Positions 1 through 16,708 are shown, counted from the first letter of the stretch. The stretch: DNA of 64,000 nt from Dictyostelium firmibasis (GCA_036169595.1 CM069768.1:941001-1005000); one strand, 5' to 3'. Numbers and translations: made by a program. The notes: generated by a model from the sequence alone, not told the origin.

Positions 1-59
1 AAAAAAAAATAATTAATGTTTTATATTTCTTCAAATATTTTTTTTTATAGATATATAAT

Positions 60-131
60 ATGTTTAAAAAACTATTGATATTCATAATAATTATTAGTTT
101 TTTAAATTTATGTCAATCATTTAATAATAAT

Positions 132-174
<43 letters not shown>

Positions 175-1706
175 GGAATTTCGATAAGGAAATAATATTG
201 AAAATAAATTTTTTATCAAAAATCGATTATGAAAATGTTGAGTGTGGTGGTAGTATTAATATAAATGATACAGAGAACAACACAAAAAAATATCCCCCAT
301 GTAAAAGTTTTTTTGATGCTGGTGAAAGATCAAGGCAATTACTACAAAATAATACACAATTTGTTCAAGTTTCATTAATTTTAATAATTGAAAATATTGA
401 TATAAATAATTCTACTCCTCAAACAGTTAGTTTAATTGGCGAAAAAACATTTGGTGATTTATTAAATTATTGTTCATTTGATATTAATTTTCAGGATATT
501 AATGGTAAAAAAATAGAAGAGAATGACGAAATTTCAAAGAAACCATTATTAGTAATTGATGGGAAATCAGTTTCTCGTTCATTTATAAAATATGTTGGAT
601 TTGATAATAATAGTTTATGTAATAGAAAATTAATATCAATTAATAATTTATTATTTAAAGATTGGGGTTCAACTTTAATTTTTTCAAATTCATTATTAAA
701 TAAACCATATCATTCTTTAGATTTTTATTTTTCTTCTATTAAAACCATGGGTTCATTTAAATTTATTGAATCAGTTGAAGCAAATTATACAGAAGGTGAC
801 TTACCTGCTAATTTTATATTTAAAGATTGTCATTTTACAAATGTATCAAATCAATATCAAACTCCTATATTTTATATGTATTTTAATAACATTAGTTTTG
901 TAGATACAATAATCGATAATATGAAATTAGTCTATTCACCATTCTTTTTAACAATGTCAACTTTTATATTAGAAAATTCAATTATAGATAATATTGAATT
1001 AAATAATGATTTACCAATTATTAATATGAATGGATTTGTTATTCAATTTCTTAATATTCAATTTACCAATAACAAAATATCAACTTTTTTTAAAGGTTAT
1101 TTCCCAAAAAGACCTTCACAACCAAGAGATCCAAATATTTTTAGGAATTGTTTATTTAAAAATAATATAATATCATCATCTTCATCACCATCAAATGGTT
1201 TTTTAATAATTTCTTTATTTCAAATAATGGATGCAGTTTATTTATCTTTTGAAAATTCATTATTTGAAAATAACACTATAGTTGGAAATAAAACATTCCT
1301 TTCAATAGATAAATCATACCAAATAAAATTTATTAATTCAACAGTCCCATATCAATTCTCAACAGGAGTTTTAATGGATAATGGATATATAGATTTACAA
1401 TTAAATTCAAGAATAAATTCTCAAACAACGTTTAAAGGTATCAATAATATAATAACAATCGATCAGGTATCAGGAGAAGATTTGAATTTAGATAATTATA
1501 AAAAGGATTGTATAAAATGTAGTTTTAAAATTAGTGATGATGGTTTAAGTACAAAAAACTATAGTATTCATAGTTTTGATAGGGGTGAATTGATTAGAAA
1601 AATAATTATACCTGTGTTGATTTGTTCGATTTCAATAACAGTTTTGGTGTTGATTGTTATTTTTAGAAAAAATTTAAAATTGTATTATAAAAATCATTGT
1701 TCTATA

Positions 1707-1741
<35 letters not shown>

Positions 1742-1940
1742 TACAAATAATAATAGTGTAAATGGTAATAATATTTCAGATAATTCAATAGAATATGAGT
1801 ATGAGGAATCTGGTGATGGATTATTCTCTAACCAAACTTCATGCGATAATCCTTTTACTTGTCCATCATCAAGCCATATCGACCATATTTCTGTGCTTGA
1901 TAAAAATAATGATACCCCCGAATTAGATAACAATGTATAA
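60..1940 (+). CDS. Predicted type I membrane protein with beta-helix-like ectodomain, unknown function
   Basis: Uninterrupted 626-codon frame starting at an ATG preceded by an AT-rich leader. A hydrophobic signal peptide covers about residues 3-20, followed by a short Asn run. The ectodomain has spaced Asn/Cys/Phe strands of the kind seen in right-handed beta-helix (pectin-lyase-like) proteins, with many N-glycosylation sequons. One strong membrane segment lies near residues 518-541, followed by a basic stop-transfer and an Asn-rich, acidic cytosolic tail of about 80 residues. Large families of such surface proteins exist in Dictyostelium; I do not recognise this member and assign no function. 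The topology is well supported by the sequence, while the beta-helix assignment is inference from repeat texture only. The gene begins 60 bases from the window edge, so an additional upstream exon cannot be excluded, although the signal peptide right after the ATG argues against one. Confidence 0.8.
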
Positions 1941-2233
1941 ATCTATTTAAAATCATTTATTAAATAAACATATATAGATTTATTTAATTTTTTCATAAGT
2001 TCAATAGTTTTTTCTGGCCCCATTATATTTTATTAAAAAAATAAGAAATTAAAAAAAAAAATACTAATAACCTCTTTTCTTTTATTTTAAATAAATTGTA
2101 ATCACCTCATCCATTTGTTGTGTTTTAATCATGTTTATTAGTTCAATTACAGTATTATCATTATTTTTTTTATATTTTTTTTTATTGATAAATAAAACCT
2201 TGTTCAGTAATTTTTTTTTTTTAAAATCAATAA

Positions 2234-2304
2234 GCGTATGTGGTCTAGTGGTATGATGCATCCCTGCCACGGATGCGAACTGGGTTCGATTCCCAGCATA
2301 CGCA
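2234..2304 (+). tRNA. tRNA-Gly (anticodon GCC)
   Basis: 71-nt cloverleaf. The acceptor stem GCGTATG pairs with CATACGC, with discriminator A at 2304. The anticodon stem CATCC/GGATG flanks the loop CTGCCAC with anticodon GCC at 2266-2268. The T arm is CTGGG-TTCGATT-CCCAG, and the B box GGTTCGATTCC is at 2283-2293. There is no intron. It reads the glycine codons GGC and GGU; GGU is the preferred glycine codon in the neighbouring genes. T-rich sequence immediately downstream can serve as the polymerase III stop. Confidence 0.97.
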
Positions 2305-2694
2305 AATTTTTGCGAGAATTTTCAAAATCGGAACTTCGGAGCCATATGTAAAAAAAAGGAACTTCGGTCCCTTTGAATCCCCACTCGCCTCCGCGGAAAA
2401 CTGTCTCAAGGCCTTGAATAGGTAAAAAAAAATAAAAAATGATGGTTTCTTAGCTGGTTCTGATGGCGTCTATATCTCTCGTTTTTCGCGAAAAATTTGT
2501 TCCATTACAATAACAAAAAAATAGGTGCCATTACTAACATCATGTTTTAATCATTATTTCCTATGTTATTAATCATTTCACTCAATGACAATAGGTTTAT
2601 TAAAAATAGAATAAACATTACAAATTGGAAATAGTAGTATTACAAATAATTTATTGTTATTAATTTTATTAAATATTTTAAATTATGATTTCAA
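2305..2694. other. Intergenic island downstream of tRNA-Gly, locally GC-rich, with hairpins
   Basis: Between 2310 and about 2500 the sequence is much richer in G+C than any other non-coding stretch nearby and lacks homopolymer tracts. It contains two CTTCGG tetraloop-type hairpin candidates (about 2330-2345 and 2360-2375) and the perfect palindrome TTTTTCGCGAAAAA at 2482-2495. No open frame of useful length is present. It may be a decayed tRNA-targeting retroelement end or a small structured RNA. The rest (2510-2694) is ordinary AT-rich 3' flank of the RhoGEF gene. Confidence 0.4.
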
Positions 2695-6140
<3,446 letters not shown>

Positions 6141-6294
6141 TTTTGTATGGATTTTTTTTCTCTGTTTTATTAGTTATATTTTAATATTTTTTTTTTGAAA
6201 TTTTATTTTATTTTTTTTTTTATTTTATTTTTTTTAGATGTGGGTTGCAATAGAAAACCCAAATTATAATTAATAAAAAATAATAATATAAAAA

Positions 6295-6328
<34 letters not shown>

Positions 6329-7740
6329 AAAAAAATAAAAAAAAGTTGTGTCAGATATTTAAAAAAAATAATTTAAAAAAAAATAAAAATTAAAAAATAA
6401 AAAATAAAAATCAAAAAAATCAAAAAAAATCAACTATTTTATACATAAAAAAATAAAAACCCAAATTGGTATGTCAAAGAAGAAAAATAAAGAAATGAAG
6501 AAATAAAGATAAAATATAAATATAAAATAAATAATAAAAATGTAAATAATAAAAAAAATATAATTTAAAATAGATAATTTCTCTTTTTTTTTAAAAAAAA
6601 AAAAAAAATAATAATAAAAAAATATCTTGTTCAAAAAAAAAAATATATTTGGGATTTTTATTTAAACTTTATTAAACCCATTTTATAGGTAATAGTTCTT
6701 TTTATTCTTTTGAAAATTTGTTTTTTTATAGTTGTTCCATATTTAATTGTCTCTAGTTTATAATTATTCTAATTATTGACCTGCAAATTGAGTTAAATCA
6801 TATTAGTCAATAGTTTTTTTTTTTTCAATAAAAAAACTTTTTAATTTCAAAATTTTACCTTTATTGTAATGGAAAACAAAGAGTATCAAAATTATTATCG
6901 ATTTCACTCTGATTGTTAAATGTTTCAACCGTGAATTATTATTTTTTTTTAATGAAAAAAAAATAATTATTAAATATTAGATGTATCAATATAACTATCA
7001 ACCTATCAACAATGACCGAGAAATGAAAGAATTGTCTAAAAAAATTTCATCTTTAAATTATCGAACATTGGATCAGTACTGACTCATATTAATAAACCAA
7101 ATACCCTATAATATATTTTTTTTTTTAAAAAAAGAAAAAAAGTTTTACAATTTAACAAGAAACAAAGATTGAATTTATGGTACTATATGATATAATGTTC
7201 CCTTTACAATTATAAAATTAGTAAATAATATATGATATACATATATTTATTTTATTTTACCTTTTTAACTTTGGATCTAATTAAAATTATTAAAACTTTA
7301 TAAAAAATTGATTTTTTGTTTAAATAATATAAAAAAAAAAATTTGTTTTTTTTGTTTGTTTTTTAGTTGGTCAAATAAAAAAAAAAAAATTCTTTTTATA
7401 CAAAAAAAATTTGTTCTTTTAAATTTTAGATCACCCATTTTTCGGAATTTTTTTATAATACTTAAAAAGGAAAAAATTACCTTTAAGGAATATTTCTAAA
7501 GGTGGAAATACGGGTTTCTTTTTATTTTTCTTTAAAAGGATAAATCTTTTTTGGGTTTCAAACAAAATCAATTTGGAAATTAATGATTTTTTAAAAAATG
7601 AACAATAACGTTTATTAACATAAAGATAAATAATAGTAATAGTAAAAATTTAAATATAAATTACAAAATCTTTTTTTTTAAAATTTAAAATTTAAGCGAT
7701 AATAAAACAAGAGAATAAAAGAAAATAAACTTGAACCAAC
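6141..7740. other. 1.6-kb AT-rich intergenic region between the RhoGEF and a small gene
   Basis: Mostly poly(A)/poly(T) and simple AT sequence. It holds the presumed RhoGEF promoter (from 6141) and the 3' flank of the small gene ending at 7741. A compositional island at about 6870-7083 has short frames with coding-like codon use on both strands (for example ATG 6981 to TGA 7083 on plus, 33 codons; a minus frame ending in TAA near 6862). No consistent exon structure could be built there. Otherwise I see nothing. Confidence 0.6.
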
Positions 7741-8046
7741 TTATTCATAATAAAATGGTCTGCTAAACATTGCAGACGATGCGGATTTATTTGTTGAAGA
7801 TGCTGAATTTGAACCTTTAAATGATGAACTTAAGGTACTTGATGAAGGGCTACCAAAAACCATGGTTTCATTCATATTTGATGGACTACCAAATGCTTGT
7901 TCATTTGAATTAATTCCTTGATTGTTTGAATTTTGTTGAGAAAGATTTTTTAAAGTGTCTATTGTAAATAAAAAAATAAAAACAATATGTTAATTATTTT
8001 TTTTTTGTTTTTTTTATTTTTTTTTCATATAATTACCAAATAACAT
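7741..8046 (-). CDS. Small Ser/Asn-rich protein, two exons, unknown function
   Basis: Deduced by hand: exon 1 is only 10 nt (8046..8037, ATGTTATTTG). It is followed by a 78-nt intron with donor GTAATT and acceptor ACAATAG, and exon 2 7958..7741 ends in TAA. The join gives 75 residues beginning MLFDTLKNLSQQNS and ending FSRPFYYE, rich in Ser, Asn and Gly-Ser-Pro motifs (FGSPSN, FGSPSS). Codons are the preferred Dictyostelium set. There is no signal peptide, membrane segment or recognised domain, and the protein is probably disordered. The exon-2 frame is open from its acceptor to its stop and makes sense only with the tiny first exon. I do not recognise the family. Confidence 0.7.
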
Positions 8047-9215
8047 TTTTTTTAAGACTGAAATTGAAAGCAAAAATAATTTATATAAATAAATAAATAA
8101 AAAATTATATTGATGATAATAAATACTGCTGTTGTTATTGTTGTTGTTTTGATAATTATTTTTTATTTTAAAATTCTTTTTTATATTTTTGATATAAAAA
8201 AAAAAAAAAAAAAAAAAAGTAATTAAAAAAATAAAATAAAAATAATAATAACTGAAATACTAAAAGATTATTGATTGTGGATTGATTGGTAAAATTATTA
8301 AAAAAAAAAATAATAATGAAAAAAATTTATAAAATAAATTTAGAAACTATTAAATAAAAAATGAAATGGATGATGAATAAATGAGGATTCCTTTTGATTG
8401 TTTTTTCCTTTTTGAGTATATTTAAAAATCAAATTATTGATAAATGTTAGTGATGGTCATATTATTTTAAATTTGAAGAAATTATACTTGTTATTTTTAA
8501 GAGAATGTAATATCGTTTTAAATCTTTTATCTATTTATTTGTGTAATGTTAATAGTTTATTTCTTTTAAAAAAAATTAAACTTTCGAATTTATAAAAACG
8601 TTATTTAATTGTTTAAATCAATTTTTGTTTTTTTTTAAAATATCTTATCTTTTGATTCGCTCAAAATAAATAATATATCACATCTTTTTCCAACCAATTC
8701 TTAAAAGTTTTATAGAGAAAAAATTTTGAAATACACATATCTTTTTTCAATCAATACGTACATATACGTAAATCTAGTGTAGGTTGGTTATGTAATGGTT
8801 TTGGTTTTTTTTTTTTTTTTATTAATTTTATTTTACAATTTAAATTGATTATAATAAAAAACAATATATAAGATACACATACACACACATACATTAATTA
8901 AAAACTATAAAAAATACACCACACCCACGCATATTTATATACAATATTACTGTTTGTGAGATTTCGATTATTACTTTTTTTTTAAAAAAAAAAAAAAAAA
9001 AAAAAAGAGTGGTTAGAAAGTAAGTGAACAAAAGAATTTTTTGATTTATTAATGAGTGGTATTATGATTAATCGAGGTATGTTATTTATAAAATTATTTG
9101 CATATGTAGTTTTAATTGTTTAAACCTCTATAAAAAATTTATGTGGTTTGTGGGTGTATGTATATGTATGTATATTGTATTTATTTATTTATTATTCTTA
9201 CAAATTTTATATTGT
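8047..9215. other. Intergenic region upstream of the small gene
   Basis: AT-rich promoter-type DNA for the minus-strand small gene plus the 3' flank of the disulfide-isomerase gene ending at 9216. It contains a short (AC)n-type stretch near 8876-8900 and long A/T tracts. A lone exon-like element (ATG at 9051 followed by GTATGTT) has no convincing downstream exon. Nothing else is seen. Confidence 0.6.
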
Positions 9216-10702
9216 CTACTCAGACTTTTTTAATTTAGTTTGAATTTGATTTTTAGATGTAGTTGGTGACATTCCATAAAAAATAAAACAAATAAAGAAA
9301 CCAAATAAAAACGATACCAATAAGAATAGCCAAACAAACTCTCTAATTGCCTCTTCAAATAAAGAAAACATTGCATTCCATGGTCTCTTTGTAGGGGAAA
9401 CATGTTTATGATAAAACATTGCAAACTCTTTTAAATTAGATGTAGTAGGTTCGTGATTGAAATTATAATATAAATTTGTTGAATTTTCAAAACTATTAAA
9501 TAATTATTTGATTTTGAGCAAAAAATTGAAAAACAATTCAAAAAAAAAAAAAAATTAATATCCAACTGTAAAAAAGTGTATATATTTATATAAAAAATAA
9601 TCGATAGAAGTGAGAAATAGATAAAGTGGATTTTTTTTTTTTTTTTTTTTTTTTTGTGTGTAATTTTTTTTTATATATAATATAGTTACAATTTAACATT
9701 AGGGAAATATTCTACTCGGTATAAATCACAAATTTCTTTTTTTTTTTTTCCAATCAAAAGAAAAATATTAATATAAAAAAATAAATAGTAAATAATTTAT
9801 AATTAATTTTACCTTTATGAGTTTCACAATTTACTTTTCCAAAATTGAATTTTTCATTCGATTTTGAGAAATCAGCGGTTGGTAATGCATCAAATTCAGA
9901 CATAAACTTCTCACAATAAATACATCTTGGAATGTGAAAATAAATTAACCATGACCCATCATTTATTGATGGGAATGTTTTATCTGTGAGATCAACGACT
10001 TTAAGAATAATTGATGCTGGTAATGGTTTAATTTGCTCACTCTTTTCGTATCCTTTATTTATAAATTCATTTAAACTATTTAATGTTTTTTCACCTTTCA
10101 TTTCATAAACTGAATTTCCTTTAATACTAAATTATTATAAATTATTATAAACAGTCCATTTTTATTATAAAAGATGAAGGAAAATTATTGATATAAAAAG
10201 TAAAAGAAAAAGAGTAAGAGACAGGTGCTTAACTACAATTTAACTGTTACTACCACTCTACTAATTTCAATAAAAAAGTTAAAGCATCTCTCTTCTTCCT
10301 ATCTTTCTGTCTTTTTTTTTTTCTTTATAATTTTATTACTTACACTTTGATTGTTGGATATGATCTAATTGAAAATCTTTTACATTGTTTTGGATTTGCA
10401 ACACAATCTATTTTTGAAACTTTAAGGTTTGTATCTTGTTGTTTTAATTTCGTAGATAATTGATCATAGGTTTTCTTTAAATTTTTACAATGAAAACACC
10501 AAGGTGCATAAAATTCTATCATCCAAGTTTCATTTGGATTTGAAGTTGTTAAATCCTCGAAATTTGAATCTGTAAGTAATATTACATCACTATTACTATT
10601 ATCATTCATGTCAACTTCTTCATCATCTTCACAATTATTTAAATTTATAAATAATGCTGATACTATTAGAAATATTAAAAAAATAAATTTATAACTCTTC
10701 AT
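9216..10702 (-). CDS. ER membrane protein disulfide isomerase with two thioredoxin domains (TMX/PDI-like)
   Basis: Four exons on minus: 10702..10344, 10126..9813, 9735..9690 (46 nt) and 9492..9216, giving 331 residues. All joins keep phase and restore thioredoxin texture (YPTIKV-IKGNSVYEMKG; CETHK-EICDLYRVEYFPNVK-FFE). A signal peptide covers residues 1-24. Thioredoxin domain 1 has the redox site APWCFHCKNLKK; domain 2 has IPRCIYCEKF, keeping CxxC but lacking the usual Trp. A transmembrane helix lies near residues 285-310, and the cytosolic tail ends in KKSE, a dilysine (KKxx) ER-retrieval signal. The expected role is disulfide formation or isomerisation in secretory cargo within the ER lumen, with domain 2 possibly a lower-activity or client-binding unit. 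It resembles TMX3-class proteins, but orthology is not proven. Confidence 0.9.
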
Positions 10703-11517
10703 TTTATTTATTTATTTTTTTATTTTTTTATTTTTTTATTTGTTTTTTTATTTATTTATATATATATTTATTTATTTTTGTTCCTTTTATAAAAAGAAAA
10801 TTAAATAAATAAAGTTTTTTTTTTTTTATTTTTTTATTTTTTTTCTTTTTTTTATTTTTTTTTTGTTTTTTTTTTAATTTTAATTTAATATAACCCAACC
10901 AAAAATACCAAAATAAAAAAAAAATTTTAAAAAAAATAAAAAAAAAAATTTCAAATAAAAAATTAAAAATAAAAATTAATATGAGTGTGAATATTGATTC
11001 CCCCACCAATGGATTTCACAAAATTATAACCATTTATTGCAGCAGGGAGAGTAAATGGTTGGTTTAAATTCACCCATGTTGCATAAACAAAATTTTTTTT
11101 TTATTTTTTTTTTTTTTTTAAAATTTTAATTAAATCTGGTAGTACAATTATGATATTTGCTCACTTTTTTTATTTTTTTTTATTTTTTCTAAAAACATTT
11201 TCTCTCTTCAAATTATAGTAAACATAAAAATAACCAAAAAAGATTGTTTTTTTTTTTTAAAAAATTTTTTTTTTTTTTTTTTTTTAAAAAAAATTTTGTC
11301 GATGCCTAATTTCATTTTTATTTTTAATTTTTTTTTAATTTTTTTTTATTTTTTCAATGTTCATAAATTAATTTGTTCATTGGAAAGGTGTTGAAGTTGT
11401 AGTTTATAATTTATTTATAGTTTATTATTATAAATATAATTTATTATTGTATTATAAATTACTATTCTTTTTTTTTTTTTTTTTTTTTTTTTTATTTATT
11501 GCATATAATATAACACC
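10703..11517. other. Intergenic region between disulfide isomerase and cdc73
   Basis: Divergent promoter region, mostly A/T tracts. It contains one striking non-homopolymeric island at about 10963-11100 (see the separate entry) and then T-rich sequence leading to the cdc73 start. No other gene is visible. Confidence 0.6.
10963..11100 (-). pseudogene. Orphan coding-like fragment, possible gene relic or missed exon
   Basis: On the minus strand a stop-to-stop frame of about 45 codons reads with Dictyostelium-like codon choice (CAA, CCA, GCA, GGT), including the stretch WVNLNQPFTLPAAINGYNF and then GGGINIHTHINF before TAA at 10965-10963. There is no in-frame ATG and no good acceptor just upstream, so it is not a complete gene as it stands. 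The plus strand also has a 28-codon frame (ATG 10981 to TAA 11067), but with rare codons. It may be a duplicated gene remnant, an isolated exon or a small RNA. I do not recognise the family. Confidence 0.3.
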
Positions 11518-13628
<2,111 letters not shown>

Positions 13629-14540
13629 TCCTATTTGCGTTTAAATTTATTGTTTGTAAGAATGAAAATAAAAAAAAAAAAAAAAAAAAAAAATAAAATA
13701 AAAAGATAAAAAAAATTAAAAATTAAAATCTAAAGATAATGTATATTTAACACCTACCTTTAACTAAGTGTTTAAATGTATTATCGAAAAATAAAAAAAG
13801 TTATTAATTTTTATAGTACAGATTTTACTAAAGTTTTTTTTTTATTTTTTTTTTTATTATGACAACCAGATCGGTGTTTTTGTGTTATTAAAGTGGGAAG
13901 GAAGAAGAAAAAAATACGATCATTATAATAAATTAAATTTGTTTTAGTAATATCAATTATAATAACTATCTTTTTTTTTATTTTTCATTAGTTGGTGGTA
14001 TAAAATTAAATTAACAATACACACAAATATAACTATTAATTTATAGTTATTAAATTCAAAAAATGTGTTTATTTTTTTTTGTTTAAAAAATAATATATCT
14101 TTTTATTAATTATTTTTGTAATTTAAAAATATAGTCCAATTATTTGTTGCTATGTTCAAATTAAATATATATATTTTTTTTAAAATGATTTCCAAACTAC
14201 CCAATGTTGTGAGGTATAGTTAAAATATTTCAATTTACAAAAATTATTTTCTAAAAATTATTTAATGTTAGACACCAACTATTTAACACACACACACTTT
14301 TGTGGTAGGTTTTTTTTTTATTTTTTTATTTTTTTTATTTTATTTTTTTTTTTTTTTTTTGCAAAGAAACAGTAGTATAAAATTGGAATAAAATATTGGT
14401 TAATATTATTTTTTTTTTTTTTATGTCATATATCTTGATTTTAAGTGTGATTAATTCAGTTTTTTATTTATACCAATTTTGAACCTATTATTTTAAAGAA
14501 TTACATCCATTTAATAAAAATCAACCACCCTACACCCCAA

Positions 14541-14588
<48 letters not shown>

Positions 14589-14686
14589 AAAAAATTTATT
14601 TAAACAATTTTTTCAATTTATTAATTTTAATTTATTAATTATTTACTAAATTTTTAAAAAATTCATATATAAATTTTATCATTACA
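13629..14686. other. 1-kb AT-rich intergenic region, cdc73 to lipase array
   Basis: 3' flank of cdc73 and promoter of the first lipase. Poly(A) and poly(T) tracts predominate, with T-tracts at 14340-14360 and 14549-14582. Nothing gene-like was found on either strand. Confidence 0.6.
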
Positions 14687-16219
14687 ATGTTTAATTATTG
14701 TAAATTTAAAAAAATAATTTTATTATTATTTATTTTAAATAATTTTATAAGTTTTAATAAATCATCAATAATTAAAGAAGATGGTGATTATTTATTTGGA
14801 TTTTTATCAGATTTAGTATATATGCCAAAAACCAATAATGAACAATATAAATATATATCATTAAATGGTGAATGTATGGAATGGAGGATAGTATTAGATC
14901 ATAGTAGAGTTATGATATTTCAATCTAGATTTAGTAATAATTTAATTGTATCATTTAGAGGTACACAAGGATTTTCAGATTATATTACCGATATTAAAAT
15001 TGTACCAATAACATGTAATATTACAAGTGGGTGTGGTAAAGTTCATAGAGGATTTCAAGAAGAGTATTATGAAACTTATGATTTAGTATTATCTAAAATC
15101 AAAGAATTAGATCAATCCTATGATATTTATTTCACAGGTCATTCATTAGGTGGAGCATTAGCATTAATTGCAGCCTATGATTATACTGTCAATCATAGAT
15201 TAAATTTACAAAATATTAAATCAATACATTGTGTAACATTTGGTCAACCAGCAGTTGGAGATCAACAATTTTCAAATAGTTTAACATTTTATTCAAGTAG
15301 ATTTCAATATCGTCGTTATGTAAATTTCAATAGTAAAACATCAGTTTTTGGACTACCACCACAAGAAGATCCAATACCAAGTTCAATATTTTCTCATCCA
15401 TTTAAAGCTATAATGTTAGATTGTATAAAAACTCAATGTCCAATAGTAGCATTAGGTTTACATTTTATGGATTTATATATGGGTAATGTTTTCAATCAAC
15501 ATTATTCAGAATGTAGCGCCAATTGTAAATTTGAAGAAACTGATTCAAAATTTTATAAATTTCAACAATATAAATGCCCAATAAATAAGGAATCTTTAAT
15601 AAAAGGTTCTTTCTTACCTGGTGGTATTATGCCTGATAAATATTCAGTTTGTTTATTCACTTCAAAAGAGGATTTCAATCAATATGATTATAAACAATCA
15701 ATAGATTGTAATATTAAATCAACTGGAAATTCAAATACAACAACTGTAATCATTAGAAAAACTTCTGATAGAAATTATTTTGAGAAAAAAGTTTTACAAG
15801 GTAAAGAATTATTTGTAGTGGTTGAAAATCATAATAAACTATTTGCAACTTCATCTTTCTCTTATAATATATCTTTTACAAATTCAATTACTCCACCTTT
15901 ACCACCAACAAATTTATCTTGTCAAATTTCATCAGTACATAATGAAACTTTAGGTGTTATGGTATCTTTCAATTATCATCAATTACCACAACAAGTTTAT
16001 AGTTTATACAATTTAATTACTTATAGGGTTTATTTAAGTGAAATAGGTAAAGAATGGTCTAAAATTGAATTCGTTGAATCTGCAACTACTAAATTTATTT
16101 CTAAATTATTAAAAATTCCATTTGGAGGAATTTATAGTATTGTTGTAACTGCTGATAATGGTGCTGAATCTCATGCTTCTAATTTTGGTTTTATTTTTGG
16201 TAATTCAACAATGATATAA
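14687..16219 (+). CDS. Secreted class 3 lipase, paralog 1 of a tandem array
   Basis: Single exon, 510 residues. The signal peptide spans residues 1-26. It has an alpha/beta-hydrolase fold of the class 3 (fungal/plant) lipase family: oxyanion strand SFRGTQGFSDY, nucleophile elbow GHSLGG with Ser153, FGQPAVGD, a likely acid Asp228 (QEDPIPS) and a likely base His259 (LGLHFMDLY). Residue numbers are counted here; triad roles are inferred from the family. A C-terminal domain of about 100 residues (from PPTNLSCQIS, with YRVYLSEIGKEW and YSIVVTADNG) looks like a fibronectin type III fold. Expected role: hydrolysis of acylglycerols or phospholipids in the phagolysosome or outside the cell. Sequons and paired Cys fit the secretory route. 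It heads four co-directional paralogs. Confidence 0.92.
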   Translation: MFNYCKFKKIILLLFILNNFISFNKSSIIKEDGDYLFGFLSDLVYMPKTNNEQYKYISLNGECMEWRIVLDHSRVMIFQSRFSNNLIVSFRGTQGFSDYITDIKIVPITCNITSGCGKVHRGFQEEYYETYDLVLSKIKELDQSYDIYFTGHSLGGALALIAAYDYTVNHRLNLQNIKSIHCVTFGQPAVGDQQFSNSLTFYSSRFQYRRYVNFNSKTSVFGLPPQEDPIPSSIFSHPFKAIMLDCIKTQCPIVALGLHFMDLYMGNVFNQHYSECSANCKFEETDSKFYKFQQYKCPINKESLIKGSFLPGGIMPDKYSVCLFTSKEDFNQYDYKQSIDCNIKSTGNSNTTTVIIRKTSDRNYFEKKVLQGKELFVVVENHNKLFATSSFSYNISFTNSITPPLPPTNLSCQISSVHNETLGVMVSFNYHQLPQQVYSLYNLITYRVYLSEIGKEWSKIEFVESATTKFISKLLKIPFGGIYSIVVTADNGAESHASNFGFIFGNSTMI

Positions 16220-16708
16220 AAATACTATTATTAATTAAAAAAAATATATAGTTTGTTATTATTAATAACACAATTTTGTAAAACTATATTTAGTTGGTTT
16301 TTATTTTTTTATAATTTTATTTAAAATTAATTTATATATTTTTTTTTTATTTTTATATTTTTTTTTTTTTTTTATTTTTTATTTTTTTATTTTTTTGTTT
16401 TTTTGTGGTTAAAAATAAAATTGGTTTGATATAGTAATTTTTCAAATAATAATTTATATATATTTAGAGGAAATTATAAATTATTACTATTTTGTTTTTA
16501 TTTTTTTATATTTTTATTTTTTTTTTTATTGTTTTTTTTTTTTTTTTATTCCCCATTGCAACCCAAAAAAATGATGTAAATTTATTTAAAAATAAATTGA
16601 TAGAATGAATTAGTATTTAGTAATATTATTTATTAAAAAAAAATTTAGAAAGTATTTAAAAGAAAATATTTTTTAAAAACATTATTTAAATTCTAAAAAA
16701 AAAAAAAG

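Noticed and set aside
1694-1933. Minus-strand frame of 79 codons with polyLeu
   Set aside because: Antisense shadow of the Asn run and tail of the membrane-protein gene.
2082-2270. Minus-strand frame overlapping the tRNA-Gly gene
   Set aside because: It runs antisense into the tRNA and has homopolymer-derived Lys runs; no codon or domain support.
9051-9215. Exon-like ATG segment followed by GTATGTT, plus strand
   Set aside because: Joining to any nearby acceptor gives at most about 14 residues, and no downstream plus-strand frame exists.
10752-11009. Minus-strand hydrophobic 85-codon frame
   Set aside because: It begins at TTG and is made of T-tract Phe/Leu/Ile and Lys runs; low-complexity artefact.
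10981-11067. Plus-strand 28-codon frame starting MSVNIDSPTNGF
   Set aside because: Uses codons rare in this genome (CCC, AGG, TGC, AGC); the antisense frame is more host-like. Kept only as part of the island finding.
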